From assembly GCA_963847965.1 (NCBI GenBank), contig CAWKCG010000021.1:1-64000 (forward strand): a stretch of 64,000 nt of DNA, written 5' to 3'. The stretch's first letter is position 1. Every line of letters starts with the position of its first letter. This DNA is from Palsa-504 sp963847965. GTDB taxonomy: Bacteria > Actinomycetota > Actinomycetes > Streptosporangiales > Streptosporangiaceae. The translations under genes were made by a program, and so were the position numbers. The notes under the pieces were generated by a model that worked only from the letters and a program-made list of their open reading frames with translations, did not search any database and was not told the DNA's origin. This document shows positions 17,344-25,623 of this stretch, one piece after another.

Positions 17344-18197
17344 GTGATCTCACTCCGTATCTGCCGGATCAGCTCAAGGGATTCGCGGGGAGACAGCGAC
17401 GAGGCCCGGATCAGGTTCAGCACCGTCATCAGGTGCGCCACCTCGGCAGGGGTCTCCACGATCCGCCCGCCCGCGTAGCACTCCGTATAGCAGACCGTGG
17501 GAGCGGCGGCGAATTCGAATATCGTGATAGGCCCGTCCGATCCCGCGTGGTTGTCTCCGGTAAACGGCAGCACCTGGATCACCGTACCCGGCGTCCCGGC
17601 CGCCTCGATGACCCTGTCCACCTGCCCGGCCATCACCGTCCGGCTGCCGACCACGTGCCGCAGCACGCCCTCGTCGATGATGTACCACAGCATCGGGGGA
17701 TGCTCGCCGCTGAGGATCAACTGCCGGTCCATCCTGGCTGCGACCAGCTTGTCCACCGCCTCGGCGGTGTCAGTGGGCCGCCCGGAGCTGATCATCGCTC
17801 GCGCGTAGTCCTCGGTCTGCAGCAGGCCCGGGATGGCGCCCAGCTCCCAGCCGTGGATGCGGACCGCTTCCCGCTCGAACGGGACCACCGGAGCGAAGAA
17901 CGCCGGATAAGCCTCCCGCGCCACCAGCTCATACAAGGTCATGAACGTCCCATACGCCCCGGTGGCCTCATCAAACCCCGGGGTGGCGAACGCCTGGTCG
18001 CAGGCCGCGGCGAACTCGGCCGTGGGCGGCTTGTCCATGCTCTCTACCCCGCTGATAAGCGACGCGGAGTACCCCATCTTGGTTCCCAGCTCCACCTGAG
18101 TCCAGCCCGACCGCTGCCGCCACGCCCGCAGCTGCCAGGCGAACGCGGCCAGCGACGTGGTTTTCACTTCCGATCTGGACGCTCTCACCTTGGGCAT
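17340..18197 (-). CDS. XRE-family regulator with DUF5753 domain
   Basis: 285 residues. The HTH_31-type domain covers about residues 15-75 (LAAFAWQLRAWRQRSGWTQV, GYSASLISGVESM). The DUF5753 domain covers the rest, with the typical GLLQTEDYARAMI, DEGVLRHVVG and VIQVLPF segments. Proteins of this kind pair with DUF397 proteins and with RsbW-like ATPases, and several affect differentiation in Streptomyces. Here all three parts are present: DUF397 overlapping downstream and an ATPase gene divergent at 18391. This is a standard actinomycete cassette rather than a new system. Confidence 0.92.
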   Translation of the reverse strand: MPKVRASRSEVKTTSLAAFAWQLRAWRQRSGWTQVELGTKMGYSASLISGVESMDKPPTAEFAAACDQAFATPGFDEATGAYGTFMTLYELVAREAYPAFFAPVVPFEREAVRIHGWELGAIPGLLQTEDYARAMISSGRPTDTAEAVDKLVAARMDRQLILSGEHPPMLWYIIDEGVLRHVVGSRTVMAGQVDRVIEAAGTPGTVIQVLPFTGDNHAGSDGPITIFEFAAAPTVCYTECYAGGRIVETPAEVAHLMTVLNLIRASSLSPRESLELIRQIRSEIT

Positions 18198-18390
18198 GGG
18201 ACTTCACCGGAACCTTCCGTTCTTGACCGCGCGGCCTGCGAACGCACCCGTTCACTGTGCGCTTTCACGTACTTCCCCACCGTACGCCCGCCTGCCACGG
18301 TTAGTACCGCAACCCGCGCACCGGCCACGCTCGGCCAGGTCGCGCGGAGTGCCGCCAGGACATCCCGCCCGACGAGCAAGGGGAGGACAC

Positions 18391-18771
18391 GTGAGCACCG
18401 CGACGGCAGCCACCTACCAGGGCACCTTCGGCGGCCGGGCCGGCGAGGCAGCTCGGGTCCGCCGCGATATCACCGGCTACCTCGGCGACTGCCCGGTCAC
18501 CGCGGACGTCGTGCTGATCGCCCACGAACTGGCCGCCAATGCCATCGTGCACTCCCGGTCCCGGGGCGGGTCCTTCACCGTCCGCTGTGAGCTATCGGCC
18601 GGGGCGGCCCGGGTCGAGGTCGAGGACATGGGCGGCCCGTGGCGTCCCCGCAAGCCTGATGACCGGCCGCACGGGCTGGACATCGTGCAAGCCCTCACCG
18701 GTGACGGCGGGTGGGGAACCCAGGCCACCGGCACCGGAGGGCGTCTGACCTGGGCGCGGCTGTCATGGTGA
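18391..18771 (+). CDS. ATP-binding protein, RsbW/SpoIIAB-like HATPase
   Basis: The frame is open from 18157, but the GTG at 18391 follows GGGGAGGACAC and gives 126 residues of the expected length. HELAANAIVHSRSRGG is the N box that binds ATP-Mg, VEVEDMGGPWRP is the G1 box, and PHGLDIVQALTGDGGW is the lid/G2 region. Such serine-kinase-like ATPases are anti-sigma or anti-anti-sigma regulators, though many actinomycete copies are orphans. It is divergent from the XRE/DUF397 pair and is the usual third member of that cassette. Confidence 0.9.
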   Translation: MSTATAATYQGTFGGRAGEAARVRRDITGYLGDCPVTADVVLIAHELAANAIVHSRSRGGSFTVRCELSAGAARVEVEDMGGPWRPRKPDDRPHGLDIVQALTGDGGWGTQATGTGGRLTWARLSW

Positions 18772-18829
18772 CGATACCGGCCCGGCACGGCACACGGCTG
18801 GCGCAGCCCGGTCATCGGACCGTGCGCCG

Positions 18830-19117
18830 ATGAGCACCCGCGTCGACGGCGCCACCGTACTCGTCCTGGTCAGCGCCCGCGCCACGCTCAGCGCCGGCCC
18901 AGTGCACATGGCCCTGTCGGCCAGCGAAGGTCCGGCCCCGGGAACCTGGCGGTACAACCTGCACGACGGCCGGCAGAACCGCGCAGCCTACGGACGCGTC
19001 GCCGGGAAGGCCGACCATATGGACGTGCTCCGGCACGCCGCCGGCATCTGCGCCGCCGGATACCAGCCCGGCACCGCCGAACGCGGCCTGCTGGAGCAGT
19101 TCGCCGCCAGCCCCTGA
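18830..19117 (+). CDS. Small hypothetical protein
   Basis: 95 residues from ATG 18830. I recognise no family. The sequence has a strand-rich start (ATVLVLVSARATLSAGPVHM) and a helical end (MDVLRHAAGICAAGYQPGTA). Codon use is coding-like and it follows the ATPase in the same direction by about 60 bases, but no strong ribosome site is visible. It may be part of the mobile-element gene set around DUF2637. Confidence 0.45.
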   Translation: MSTRVDGATVLVLVSARATLSAGPVHMALSASEGPAPGTWRYNLHDGRQNRAAYGRVAGKADHMDVLRHAAGICAAGYQPGTAERGLLEQFAASP

Positions 19118-19419
19118 CACCTTCTGTGCGCCGCCAGGACCGGCCGCAACCCTCGCCTTGGCTCCCCGTTGCCCAGATCTCGGACAAGCCAGGACAACGG
19201 GTCGAGAAGGCGCCCCGGCATGACCAGCCCTCCCGATGCCCGGGGCGCCACCATTGACCGGCCCGGCCTCCCGACCGTGCAGACACCGCAACTGGTAACC
19301 ATCTGCTCCCGCCTGCTCACTGCCCCTGCTGCCCGACGTGCCGCCCCAACAGTCGGCTGGCTTTGGCACCGGTAGCCGCGAATGCTAGCCCGCCTGAGAC
19401 ACGTTGGTCTTATTCTGCA
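19118..19419. other. Intergenic, no gene seen
   Basis: About 300 bases between the end of a rightward small gene and the end of the leftward DUF2637 gene. I see no convincing reading frame and no clear hairpin plus T-run terminator. Confidence 0.5.
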
Positions 19420-20025
19420 TCAATCGACACTCCAGCCGCGTCTAGAGAGCAGTGACCGTCGAACTTCTGGCCAGTGGTCAATTGCTGGGAACCGCCGGGA
19501 CAGACCGAACCGCTCGGCCATGGCCCGCTGGCTCAACGGCTGCCCGGCCGCGACCGACGCCGCATACGCCGCGCGGACCGCCTGCTCCACATCGCCCGGT
19601 ACCCCTGGCACGGCTGGCCCACTGGTGGCCGCGCCTGGCGCGCGGCCTCGCCTCACCTGCTGCATGGCGATCTCCACCGAGCCGATGAACGCCACCGCGG
19701 GCCAGGCCGAGATCAGCGCCCCCAGCAGCCCGTATCCCGCGCCGTAGGCGATGTTCGCGCCGATGGTGGCGGCGATGCCGAGCCACAGCATGAACCGGGC
19801 CGGCCGTGGTAGGTCCCGGTCATTACGGGCCTCGTGCAGCAGCACGAGCGAGGCGGCCAGGATCAGGCCGTCCACTGACAGAGGGAGCAGCCGGGCCGCC
19901 GTGCCGTCCTGCCCATGCGCCCGGCCCAGCCCGTAGATGTGGGAGTAGCTGACCACCGCGGCGAAGGCGGCCACGGCGCAGACAACGGCCGCCGTCGTCA
20001 AGCGGATCACCCGGTCCCCGCTCAC
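19420..20025 (-). CDS. DUF2637 membrane protein
   Basis: 201 residues. Four hydrophobic segments fill the first 120 residues: LTTAAVVCAVAAFAAVVSYS, LLPLSVDGLILAASLVLL, FMLWLGIAATIGANIAYG and ALISAWPAVAFIGSVEIAMQ. This matches DUF2637, a family common on actinomycete plasmids and integrative elements (near spd and traSA genes). The C-terminal 60 residues are soluble and HTH-like (GQPLSQRAMAERFGLSRRF), which may bind DNA. The ATG overlaps the stop of the preceding gene (ATGA). Confidence 0.85.
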   Translation of the reverse strand: MSGDRVIRLTTAAVVCAVAAFAAVVSYSHIYGLGRAHGQDGTAARLLPLSVDGLILAASLVLLHEARNDRDLPRPARFMLWLGIAATIGANIAYGAGYGLLGALISAWPAVAFIGSVEIAMQQVRRGRAPGAATSGPAVPGVPGDVEQAVRAAYAASVAAGQPLSQRAMAERFGLSRRFPAIDHWPEVRRSLLSRRGWSVD

Positions 20026-20345
20026 CGGCTCGCCCTGCGTCGCGCCGTCGCTGGGCCATTCGATGCGGGCCGTGGCCGGATCTCCGAGCTCTCCCGGAAG
20101 CAGCAGGGATAGTAAAGGTTATGGCTGGCGGTGCCGCGCGGCGCGCGCCGTCCGTCGCGCAGCACGGCCAGTTCGTGGACCTCGATGCATACGTACCATT
20201 CGTCCGGGCCGCACTGTTCTACGATGGTTCCTGGCAGCCACGGCCACTGCTCGCGGTCTCCGTGCTTTTCTTGCTTCGAGCGGGGGTAGCGGACCTCGAC
20301 TGGGCTCTCGCCGGGAACCTCGCCGTCGTTGTCTTGGTGGTGCAT
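20022..20345 (-). CDS. Hypothetical protein paired with DUF2637
   Basis: The frame opens at 20378, but the ATG at 20345 has GGAG seven bases upstream and gives about 107 residues. A Trp-rich segment (EQWPWLPGTIVEQCGPDEWY) is followed by VCIEVHELAVLRDGRRAPRG and then LYYPCCFRESSEI. I know this only as a small protein seen beside DUF2637 on actinomycete mobile elements; its function is unknown. It is translationally coupled to the DUF2637 gene. Confidence 0.7.
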   Translation of the reverse strand: MHHQDNDGEVPGESPVEVRYPRSKQEKHGDREQWPWLPGTIVEQCGPDEWYVCIEVHELAVLRDGRRAPRGTASHNLYYPCCFRESSEIRPRPASNGPATARRRASR

Positions 20346-20378
20346 GGCCTGGCTCCACTTCCGGAGCCGAGTGGACAA

Positions 20379-20697
20379 CCTGTGTGGTTATCGTTTGCAC
20401 CGCGGACTGTGGCTACATGTGCAAATATGTCCCTAAACTGCCGAAACGGTTTATGCATGCCGCCTCAGGCTCGGAAGCCATCGTTTCTACCGGGATGTGC
20501 TGGCTGGGATTGGCCGGGAGTTCGGTTTCCGGTTGACCGGCGACTTCCTTGAGAGTGATCGCAGGCCGCGGCTGGCGGCTGGCGGCGGCGGTCAGCTGCA
20601 GCGGGGAGTTGCCGCACGTCCAGGGCCCTCGAAGAGGACCTTTGGCACTGTCGCGCTGGGCGGCGTGTCTGACGCTTGACCTGACGGCTTCGATTTC
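20379..20697. other. Intergenic, probable promoter region for the leftward pair
   Basis: About 320 bases without a convincing gene. The segment 20385-20450 is AT-richer than the surroundings and is a plausible promoter for the leftward DUF2637 pair. Confidence 0.45.
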
Positions 20698-21759
20698 GTG
20701 CCGGAAGGGACATGGCCGATGGTCAGCATTGGCAGGCCGAATCGCCGACGGGATCGCGCTGACGTTAGCGGTCAGTCCGCTGTTATTCCGGTCTGTGCGA
20801 CACCGGGACAAGACGCGGGCTGGACGTTTCGGACCGCGGATGTCACCAAGGTCTATCCGAACGGGGTCCGGGCCAACGATTCGATCTCGCTGCACGTAGC
20901 GCCTGGTGAGGTATACGGACTGCTCGGGCCGAACGGCGCTGGCAAGACCACATTGGTGAAGCAGGTCATTGGCCTGCTCCGGCCGACCTCCGGGCGTATC
21001 ACGCTCGGCCGTTATGACTTGGTGGCTGATCCCGCGGCAGCCCGCCAGCTCTGCTCATACCTGCCCCAGGCGCCGGTTCCCATCGACTCGTTCGGTGCAC
21101 GAGAGGCGATCGTCCTGTGCGGCCGGATCCGGGGCGGTGACCCGGTCATGGTGGCGCGCCGGACGGATGCGCTGATCGAGGCGCTCGATCTTGGGCAGTG
21201 GCGGAACAAGCGAGGAATCCACCTGTCTGGCGGAGTCAAGCGCCTAGTCGGGTTCGCCATGGTCACGGTGTGCCCGGGGCGGGTCGTGATCCTGGACGAG
21301 CCAACCAATGATGTCGATCCGCTGCGCCGCAGGCTGCTGTGGCAGCAGGTACGCGAACTCGGAGACCTCGGCATCGCCGTATTGCTCGTGACCCATAACG
21401 TGCTGGAAGCCGAGAAGGCGGTGGACCGCCTGGCCATCATTGACAACGGCCGCCTGCTGGCGGAGGGCACGCCGTCATCCATGAAGGCGGGTGACCGCGG
21501 GCAGCTGCGGCTGCAGGTGATGCTCGTACCCGGAGGCGCCGACCCAGAGCTGCCGGGATTCGTCAAGCGCTCGACGCGAGTCGGCCACAACCTCATGGCC
21601 GTTGTCGATGACGCCGAGGCATCACACGCCATCGGATGGGCGCAGGATCTCGTGGGGACCGGCGTGGCTGAGGAGTATGCGCTGACCGCCACGTCGCTTG
21701 AGGACGCCTACATTGAGCTGACCGGTCACGGTTCGTCCGACGGCGGCGAAGACGGCTGA
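20698..21759 (+). CDS. ABC transporter ATP-binding protein (DrrA-like)
   Basis: 353 residues from GTG 20698; the first 50 are poorly conserved and the true start may be later. The ATPase core is complete: LLGPNGAGKTTLVKQVIGLL (Walker A, about residue 78), the Q-loop SYLPQAPVPI, a variant signature LSGGVKR in place of LSGGQ, VVILDEPTNDVDPLRRR (Walker B and D-loop) and LLVTHN (H-loop). The layout is that of exporters of the DrrA/CcmA type, which pair with a separate membrane protein. The partner follows immediately but is truncated. Confidence 0.88.
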   Translation: MPEGTWPMVSIGRPNRRRDRADVSGQSAVIPVCATPGQDAGWTFRTADVTKVYPNGVRANDSISLHVAPGEVYGLLGPNGAGKTTLVKQVIGLLRPTSGRITLGRYDLVADPAAARQLCSYLPQAPVPIDSFGAREAIVLCGRIRGGDPVMVARRTDALIEALDLGQWRNKRGIHLSGGVKRLVGFAMVTVCPGRVVILDEPTNDVDPLRRRLLWQQVRELGDLGIAVLLVTHNVLEAEKAVDRLAIIDNGRLLAEGTPSSMKAGDRGQLRLQVMLVPGGADPELPGFVKRSTRVGHNLMAVVDDAEASHAIGWAQDLVGTGVAEEYALTATSLEDAYIELTGHGSSDGGEDG

Positions 21760-21761
21760 CG

Positions 21762-22106
21762 ATGGCTCTCATCGCGACACCCGCAGCCCGCCCGCCGGGG
21801 CCTGGCTCACCAACGGCCCGCAGCAGGCCGCGCTACTGGCTACACGGGTACCGGTGGATGTTCGCATGGGATCTGGCCGATCTCAGGCTGACCTTGCCGA
21901 TACTCGCGTCCATACTCACGCTGCAAGGCGCGGGGTTCGTCCTGGGAATCGGGCTGCTCTACCGCCACATTCCGCAAGCGGCTGCCGCCTTCGTGGTGAC
22001 CGGAATCCCGGTCCTGAACCTCATCACAGCCGGGCTGATCTTCGAACCGCAGATCGTGGCTGGCCAGCGAACGGCGGGCAGCTATGAGTTCCCGCCGGCG
22101 AGCTAA
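21762..22106 (+). pseudogene. ABC-2 type permease, truncated N-terminal part
   Basis: 114 residues starting two bases after the ATPase stop. Only two or three membrane segments are present (LADLRLTLPILASILTLQGA, AAAAFVVTGIPVLNLITAGL), whereas partners of DrrA-like ATPases normally have six helices and about 250 residues. The sequence stops in the conserved region just after VAGQRTAGSYEF, where a long membrane part should follow. It is probably inactive, leaving the ATPase without its own permease. A vapBC module begins 70 bases downstream, so insertion of that module may have removed the rest. Confidence 0.65.
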
Positions 22107-22142
22107 CCCGGGCATGCCCACCGCAAGCCTCGCCCTTCCTAT

Positions 22143-22178
22143 ATGGCAGAAATCTGCCATGTCATCTATACTTCTTCC
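22143..22178 (+). promoter_or_regulatory. vapBC promoter and operator
   Basis: ATGGCAGA (22143-22150) and TCTGCCAT (22153-22160) are perfect inverted arms around two A bases. TATACT at 22167-22172 is a good -10 box only six bases before the ATG at 22179, so the message is probably leaderless. The palindrome covers the -35 position, as expected for VapB-VapC autorepression. Confidence 0.7.
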
Positions 22179-22430
22179 ATGGCGCTGAGCATCAAGAGTG
22201 ACGAGGCGGACCAGCTCGCCAGGGAGCTGGCTGCGGAGACAGGCGAGACGCTGACCGAGGCCGTCGTGATCGCGCTCAGGGAGCGGCTCGACCGTGAGCA
22301 CGCCAGGCACGCGGCCAGCATGAGGACGCGCCTGGCGCACTTGGCGGCCGATGTGGCGGCCCTGCCGGTTGCCGACAGCCGGGCGCCAGAGGAGATCATC
22401 GGCTACGACGACGCTGGCCTGCCGCGTTGA
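22179..22430 (+). CDS. vapB: VapB-type antitoxin
   Basis: The frame opens at 22143, but that ATG lies in the operator; ATG 22179 (MALSIKSDEADQLARELA) is the normal VapB/PSK-type start and gives 83 residues. The N-terminus is a ribbon-helix-helix DNA-binding unit (TGETLTEAVVIALRERLDRE). The C-terminus holds the toxin-binding tail that ends IIGYDDAGLPR, a motif shared by this VapB subgroup. Its stop overlaps the TTG of vapC. Confidence 0.92.
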   Translation: MALSIKSDEADQLARELAAETGETLTEAVVIALRERLDREHARHAASMRTRLAHLAADVAALPVADSRAPEEIIGYDDAGLPR

Positions 22431-22855
22431 CGCAGCCGGCGCGCGGGAGCCTTGTCGTCGATACCTCGGCAGCCGTAGCGGTCATCCTCGGCGAACCGGG
22501 GTGCGATGAGCTCGCGGTCCACCTAGAGAACGCCCTCGCCCGGCTCATGCCTGCCGCCATCCGTGTCGAGCTGGGTATCGTCATCGAGGCCAGGCTCTGG
22601 CCGGCCGGGCAAGACGTTATCGACCGGTTCCTCCGTGACGCGAAGATCGACATCGTGCCCGTTGACGCAGACCTGGCCGCGCGGGCGATGAGCGGCTGGC
22701 GGCGATATGGCAAAGGGCATCATCCAGCCGGGCTTAATTTCGGTGACTGCTTCACATACGCGCTCGCCGAGCGAACCGGGCACCCAGTACTGTGCATCGG
22801 CGATGACTTCGCCGCGACCGATATTGCTGTGGTGCACCCCCAAGCCCAGGCCTGA
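22427..22855 (+). CDS. vapC: VapC-type PIN-domain RNase toxin
   Basis: 142 residues from TTG 22427, overlapping the antitoxin stop. PIN residues are in place: VVDTSAAVAVILGE gives the first Asp, AIRVELGIVIEA the Glu, NFGDCFTYALAE the second Asp, and CIGDDFAATDIA the last acidic pair. VapC toxins cut specific tRNAs or rRNA when the antitoxin is degraded. The module looks intact. Confidence 0.93.
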   Translation: MTQPARGSLVVDTSAAVAVILGEPGCDELAVHLENALARLMPAAIRVELGIVIEARLWPAGQDVIDRFLRDAKIDIVPVDADLAARAMSGWRRYGKGHHPAGLNFGDCFTYALAERTGHPVLCIGDDFAATDIAVVHPQAQA

Positions 22856-23061
22856 TCCGGCGTAGTCATGTCAGTCCGCGGCAGGGTCTGTCCATGCGCC
22901 GACTGGCTGCACCGACATACTCGCCGGGCTGGAAGCCGGCCGCTCCGAATCCGAGCGGCTTCGCCGCGACAGGCAGCTTCAGGCATGGCGCCACGAGGCT
23001 GTGCCCGAACTCCGCCCGCTGCGACATCTGGCATCATTAAGGCCTGAGGGAGGCGTGCCAG

Positions 23062-23316
23062 GTGGCCACGATCCATGTTCGGTACGAGATCCTTGACGAT
23101 CCCGGCCGTTCCCACCCGGACTCGGCCCCGGATTCCTTCGCATGGGGAGTACAGGCAGTCGGCCTACCCGCGAACCTCAGCGCCTACGGAGTCGGCGACA
23201 CACTGGATGAGGCACTTGCCGATCTCAGTGAGGGCGTTCGGGCGCTCTTCGCCGCAGGGCCGATTCCGGAGGAGCTGACGAGGGAAATCGCCGTCATCGT
23301 TGGCGATGCGGCCTGA
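23062..23316 (+). CDS. HicB-like/DUF1902-type small protein
   Basis: 84 residues from GTG 23062, with GGGAGG upstream. The fold pattern is that of HicB N-terminal domains: a short strand, a surface loop, SFAWGVQAVGLPANLSAYGV, then GDTLDEALADLSEGVRALFA and a last strand EIAVIVGD. No HicA-like partner is adjacent, so it is either an orphan antitoxin or a free-standing HicB-fold protein. Confidence 0.65.
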   Translation: MATIHVRYEILDDPGRSHPDSAPDSFAWGVQAVGLPANLSAYGVGDTLDEALADLSEGVRALFAAGPIPEELTREIAVIVGDAA

Positions 23317-23499
23317 TGCCGATCCGGCCTGCTCATAAAGCAGCCTGGCTTGCTCGAATGGCTCGGCTCCGTCCGTCACCGCCGTGAACACCGCCCTTCG
23401 GCCCCAAGTTCCTCGCCGTCTGGCCCGCGATCGGGGAACGAGTCCCCGGGTCATGCACCACCGCCGTTCGGAAGAAAGCTTGGGAACACCCCGTGCGGA

Positions 23500-25503
23500 C
23501 TAGACCTCGGCCAAGCGGGCGGCTAGCCAGTCGGCCATCGCGGACCGGGACTCGAACGCGTGGTTGGTGAGGCCGTGGCTGCCGTCAGGGTACATCAGCA
23601 GTTCGGCGCCTGGGGCCTCGCGGGCCAGGCGTTCGGCGTGATGGGGCGGGACGAGGCGGTCCTGGCCGCCGTGCGCGACCAGCAGCGGGCAGGTAATGCG
23701 GGCGGCAGCGTGCTCGAGGGTCAGCTCCGCGGCGCGCTCGCACGCCTCGGCCTCGGTGGCGGCGCCCGAGCGGCGCTGGAACGTGGCGCGGGTCTGCGGC
23801 GGCAGCGTGTCCCAGTCCAGGTCCCAGCGGTACGGGCCGGCCAGCGCCACCGCGGCGCGCAGCCGCGGCTCGAACGCCGCGGACCTGGCCGCGTAATACC
23901 CGCCCAGGCTCACCCCGAACGCGCCGATCCGGTCGGGGTCGATGTCGTCGCGTCCCTGCAGGTAGTCCACGACCGCCGCGGCCACCCGCTCGTAGGCGGG
24001 CTCGATGGGCAGCTCGTATTCGGTCTCTCCCTGGCCGGGCCCGTCGACGGCGATCACCGCGAGGCCACGGCTCAGCAGGTACTCGGCGGTCGCCTGCAGT
24101 TCTTCCTTGACCGAATCGAGCCCGGGCATCATGATCACGACCGGGGGCTGGTCCGGCCCGGGCGGACGGCGGAGGTATGCCGCCAGCATCGTGTCCTTGT
24201 ACGGGACCCGGACGAGCTCGGCGGGCGGGGTCATCGTCCCGGCGCCCTTGCGGAAACAGGCCACGGTGCGCTCGTGCGCGGCCCGCTGCTCGGCCGGGTG
24301 ATCGACGAAGACGAACTTGCCCCAGTGCCAGGCGAGGGCGGCGCGCCGCCAGGCTTCCCCGGCCGTCATCGCTTGCCCGGCCGCTTCCGCGGTCTCGGCC
24401 AGCTGCTCATAACGCTGGGCGGTCCGGCCCCACTCGCGGCACCAGTCATCCCAGCGCTCGATGCGCGCCATGGTCGACTGGAAGTCGGAGTAGCTGGTGC
24501 CGTTCGCGATGAAGCGCGCCGCCCAGTGCGCGTTCGCCGCCCTGACTCGCTCGTCGGGGAGGTCCTGCGCGGGGGTGTACAGGCCGGGGCGGCGATCGGC
24601 GAGCAGGTCGTTGTCGCCGTCCAGGGCCTTGTTCCTCGCGCGGGGCAGGTCGCAGGTGGCCGTCAGCACTTCGGGGCGGTCGGCGAGGACCGGCCCGGCC
24701 AGCGGGTAGCCGCCGGGATCCGCGATCAGCGAGCCGCTGATCCAGGACACGCCGCGCTCGACCTGGCAGCGGTCGGCCACCGCGACGAAGACCCCGTTGG
24801 TGGCGGCGTCCGCCTGCGCCTTGACCACCTCGGCGGGGCGCTCGCCGGGCGGCAGGCTCGCGGCGGGCCAGTTCACCGGGGCGGCGATGAGATCGGCGCC
24901 CGCCAGCGCCGGCAGCCGGACCCACTCGGGGAATTCCAGGTCGTAGCAGATCATCACGCCCACCCGGCCGAACTCCAGGTCCACGACGGGCGGCTGCTCG
25001 TCACCGGGGGTGAAGACCAGCTTCTCCTTGTCCCACAGGTGCGCCTTGCGGTAGACGGCCCTGGTGCCCGACGCGTCTACCACCGCCGCGCTGTTGTACA
25101 GGCGGCCGGCATCGCCGCGCTCGCAGAAGCCGCCGACGATGACCAGGTCATGCGCGGCGGCCAGGGAGCGCCACTGGCGCAAGGTTTCGCTGTCGCCGGC
25201 CGGGGAGGCCAGGCTGTCCGCTTCGGCGAAGGCCCGGCTGGCGTCATCGCCGAACACGTACCCGGAATCGCACAGCTCGGGCAGCACGACCAGGCGCGCG
25301 CCAGCGGCGGCGGCCTCGGCCACCGCGGCGGCCGCCGCCTGCCGGTTGGCGTCGGGCTCGCCGATGGCGATCGCGAGCTGGGCGACCGCTACGACGACGG
25401 GGGCCGCCGGTTCTGCCGGGGCGCCCGGGGCGGCCGGCGCGGCCGGGTTTGCCGGGGCGGCCGGGTCCTGGTGCGGGCTGGAGTCGTGCGGGCTGTCCAC
25501 CAT
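23500..25503 (-). CDS. Fusion of nitrilase-family amidohydrolase and alpha/beta hydrolase
   Basis: 667 residues from ATG 25503. After an Ala/Pro-rich lead, residues of about 40-320 are a carbon-nitrogen hydrolase with its Glu (VVLPELCDSGY), Lys (YRKAHLWDKEK) and Cys (VMICYDLEFPEW). Residues of about 335-667 are an alpha/beta hydrolase like 2,6-dihydropseudooxynicotine hydrolase/FrsA: a helical cap (HWAARFIANGTSYSDFQSTM, WHWGKFVFVD), nucleophile GVSLGGYY at about 529, acid HGGQDRLVPP and His GSHGLTNH. The two activities would act on a C-C or ester bond and an amide of linked metabolites; in nicotine catabolism both enzyme types occur as separate proteins. The substrate is unknown. Divergent from the FAD enzyme at 25624. 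Confidence 0.85.
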   Translation of the reverse strand: MVDSPHDSSPHQDPAAPANPAAPAAPGAPAEPAAPVVVAVAQLAIAIGEPDANRQAAAAAVAEAAAAGARLVVLPELCDSGYVFGDDASRAFAEADSLASPAGDSETLRQWRSLAAAHDLVIVGGFCERGDAGRLYNSAAVVDASGTRAVYRKAHLWDKEKLVFTPGDEQPPVVDLEFGRVGVMICYDLEFPEWVRLPALAGADLIAAPVNWPAASLPPGERPAEVVKAQADAATNGVFVAVADRCQVERGVSWISGSLIADPGGYPLAGPVLADRPEVLTATCDLPRARNKALDGDNDLLADRRPGLYTPAQDLPDERVRAANAHWAARFIANGTSYSDFQSTMARIERWDDWCREWGRTAQRYEQLAETAEAAGQAMTAGEAWRRAALAWHWGKFVFVDHPAEQRAAHERTVACFRKGAGTMTPPAELVRVPYKDTMLAAYLRRPPGPDQPPVVIMMPGLDSVKEELQATAEYLLSRGLAVIAVDGPGQGETEYELPIEPAYERVAAAVVDYLQGRDDIDPDRIGAFGVSLGGYYAARSAAFEPRLRAAVALAGPYRWDLDWDTLPPQTRATFQRRSGAATEAEACERAAELTLEHAAARITCPLLVAHGGQDRLVPPHHAERLAREAPGAELLMYPDGSHGLTNHAFESRSAMADWLAARLAEV

Positions 25504-25623
25504 GCGCTCCGTTCGTCGTCGCGGCGGGCTGGGCGTAAAGCCATGTAAGCATCTGCGCTGGCGAGGCCACTCGGCGGGATCCCGTACCTTCGACGGAGAG
25601 AACTGGCGGAAGGAAGGCTGGCG

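Noticed and set aside
23560..25548. 662-codon open frame on the plus strand over the hydrolase fusion
   Set aside because: It is antisense to a gene with two full catalytic sets, is Gly/Arg/Val-rich without domains, and has no ribosome site; typical of high-GC DNA.
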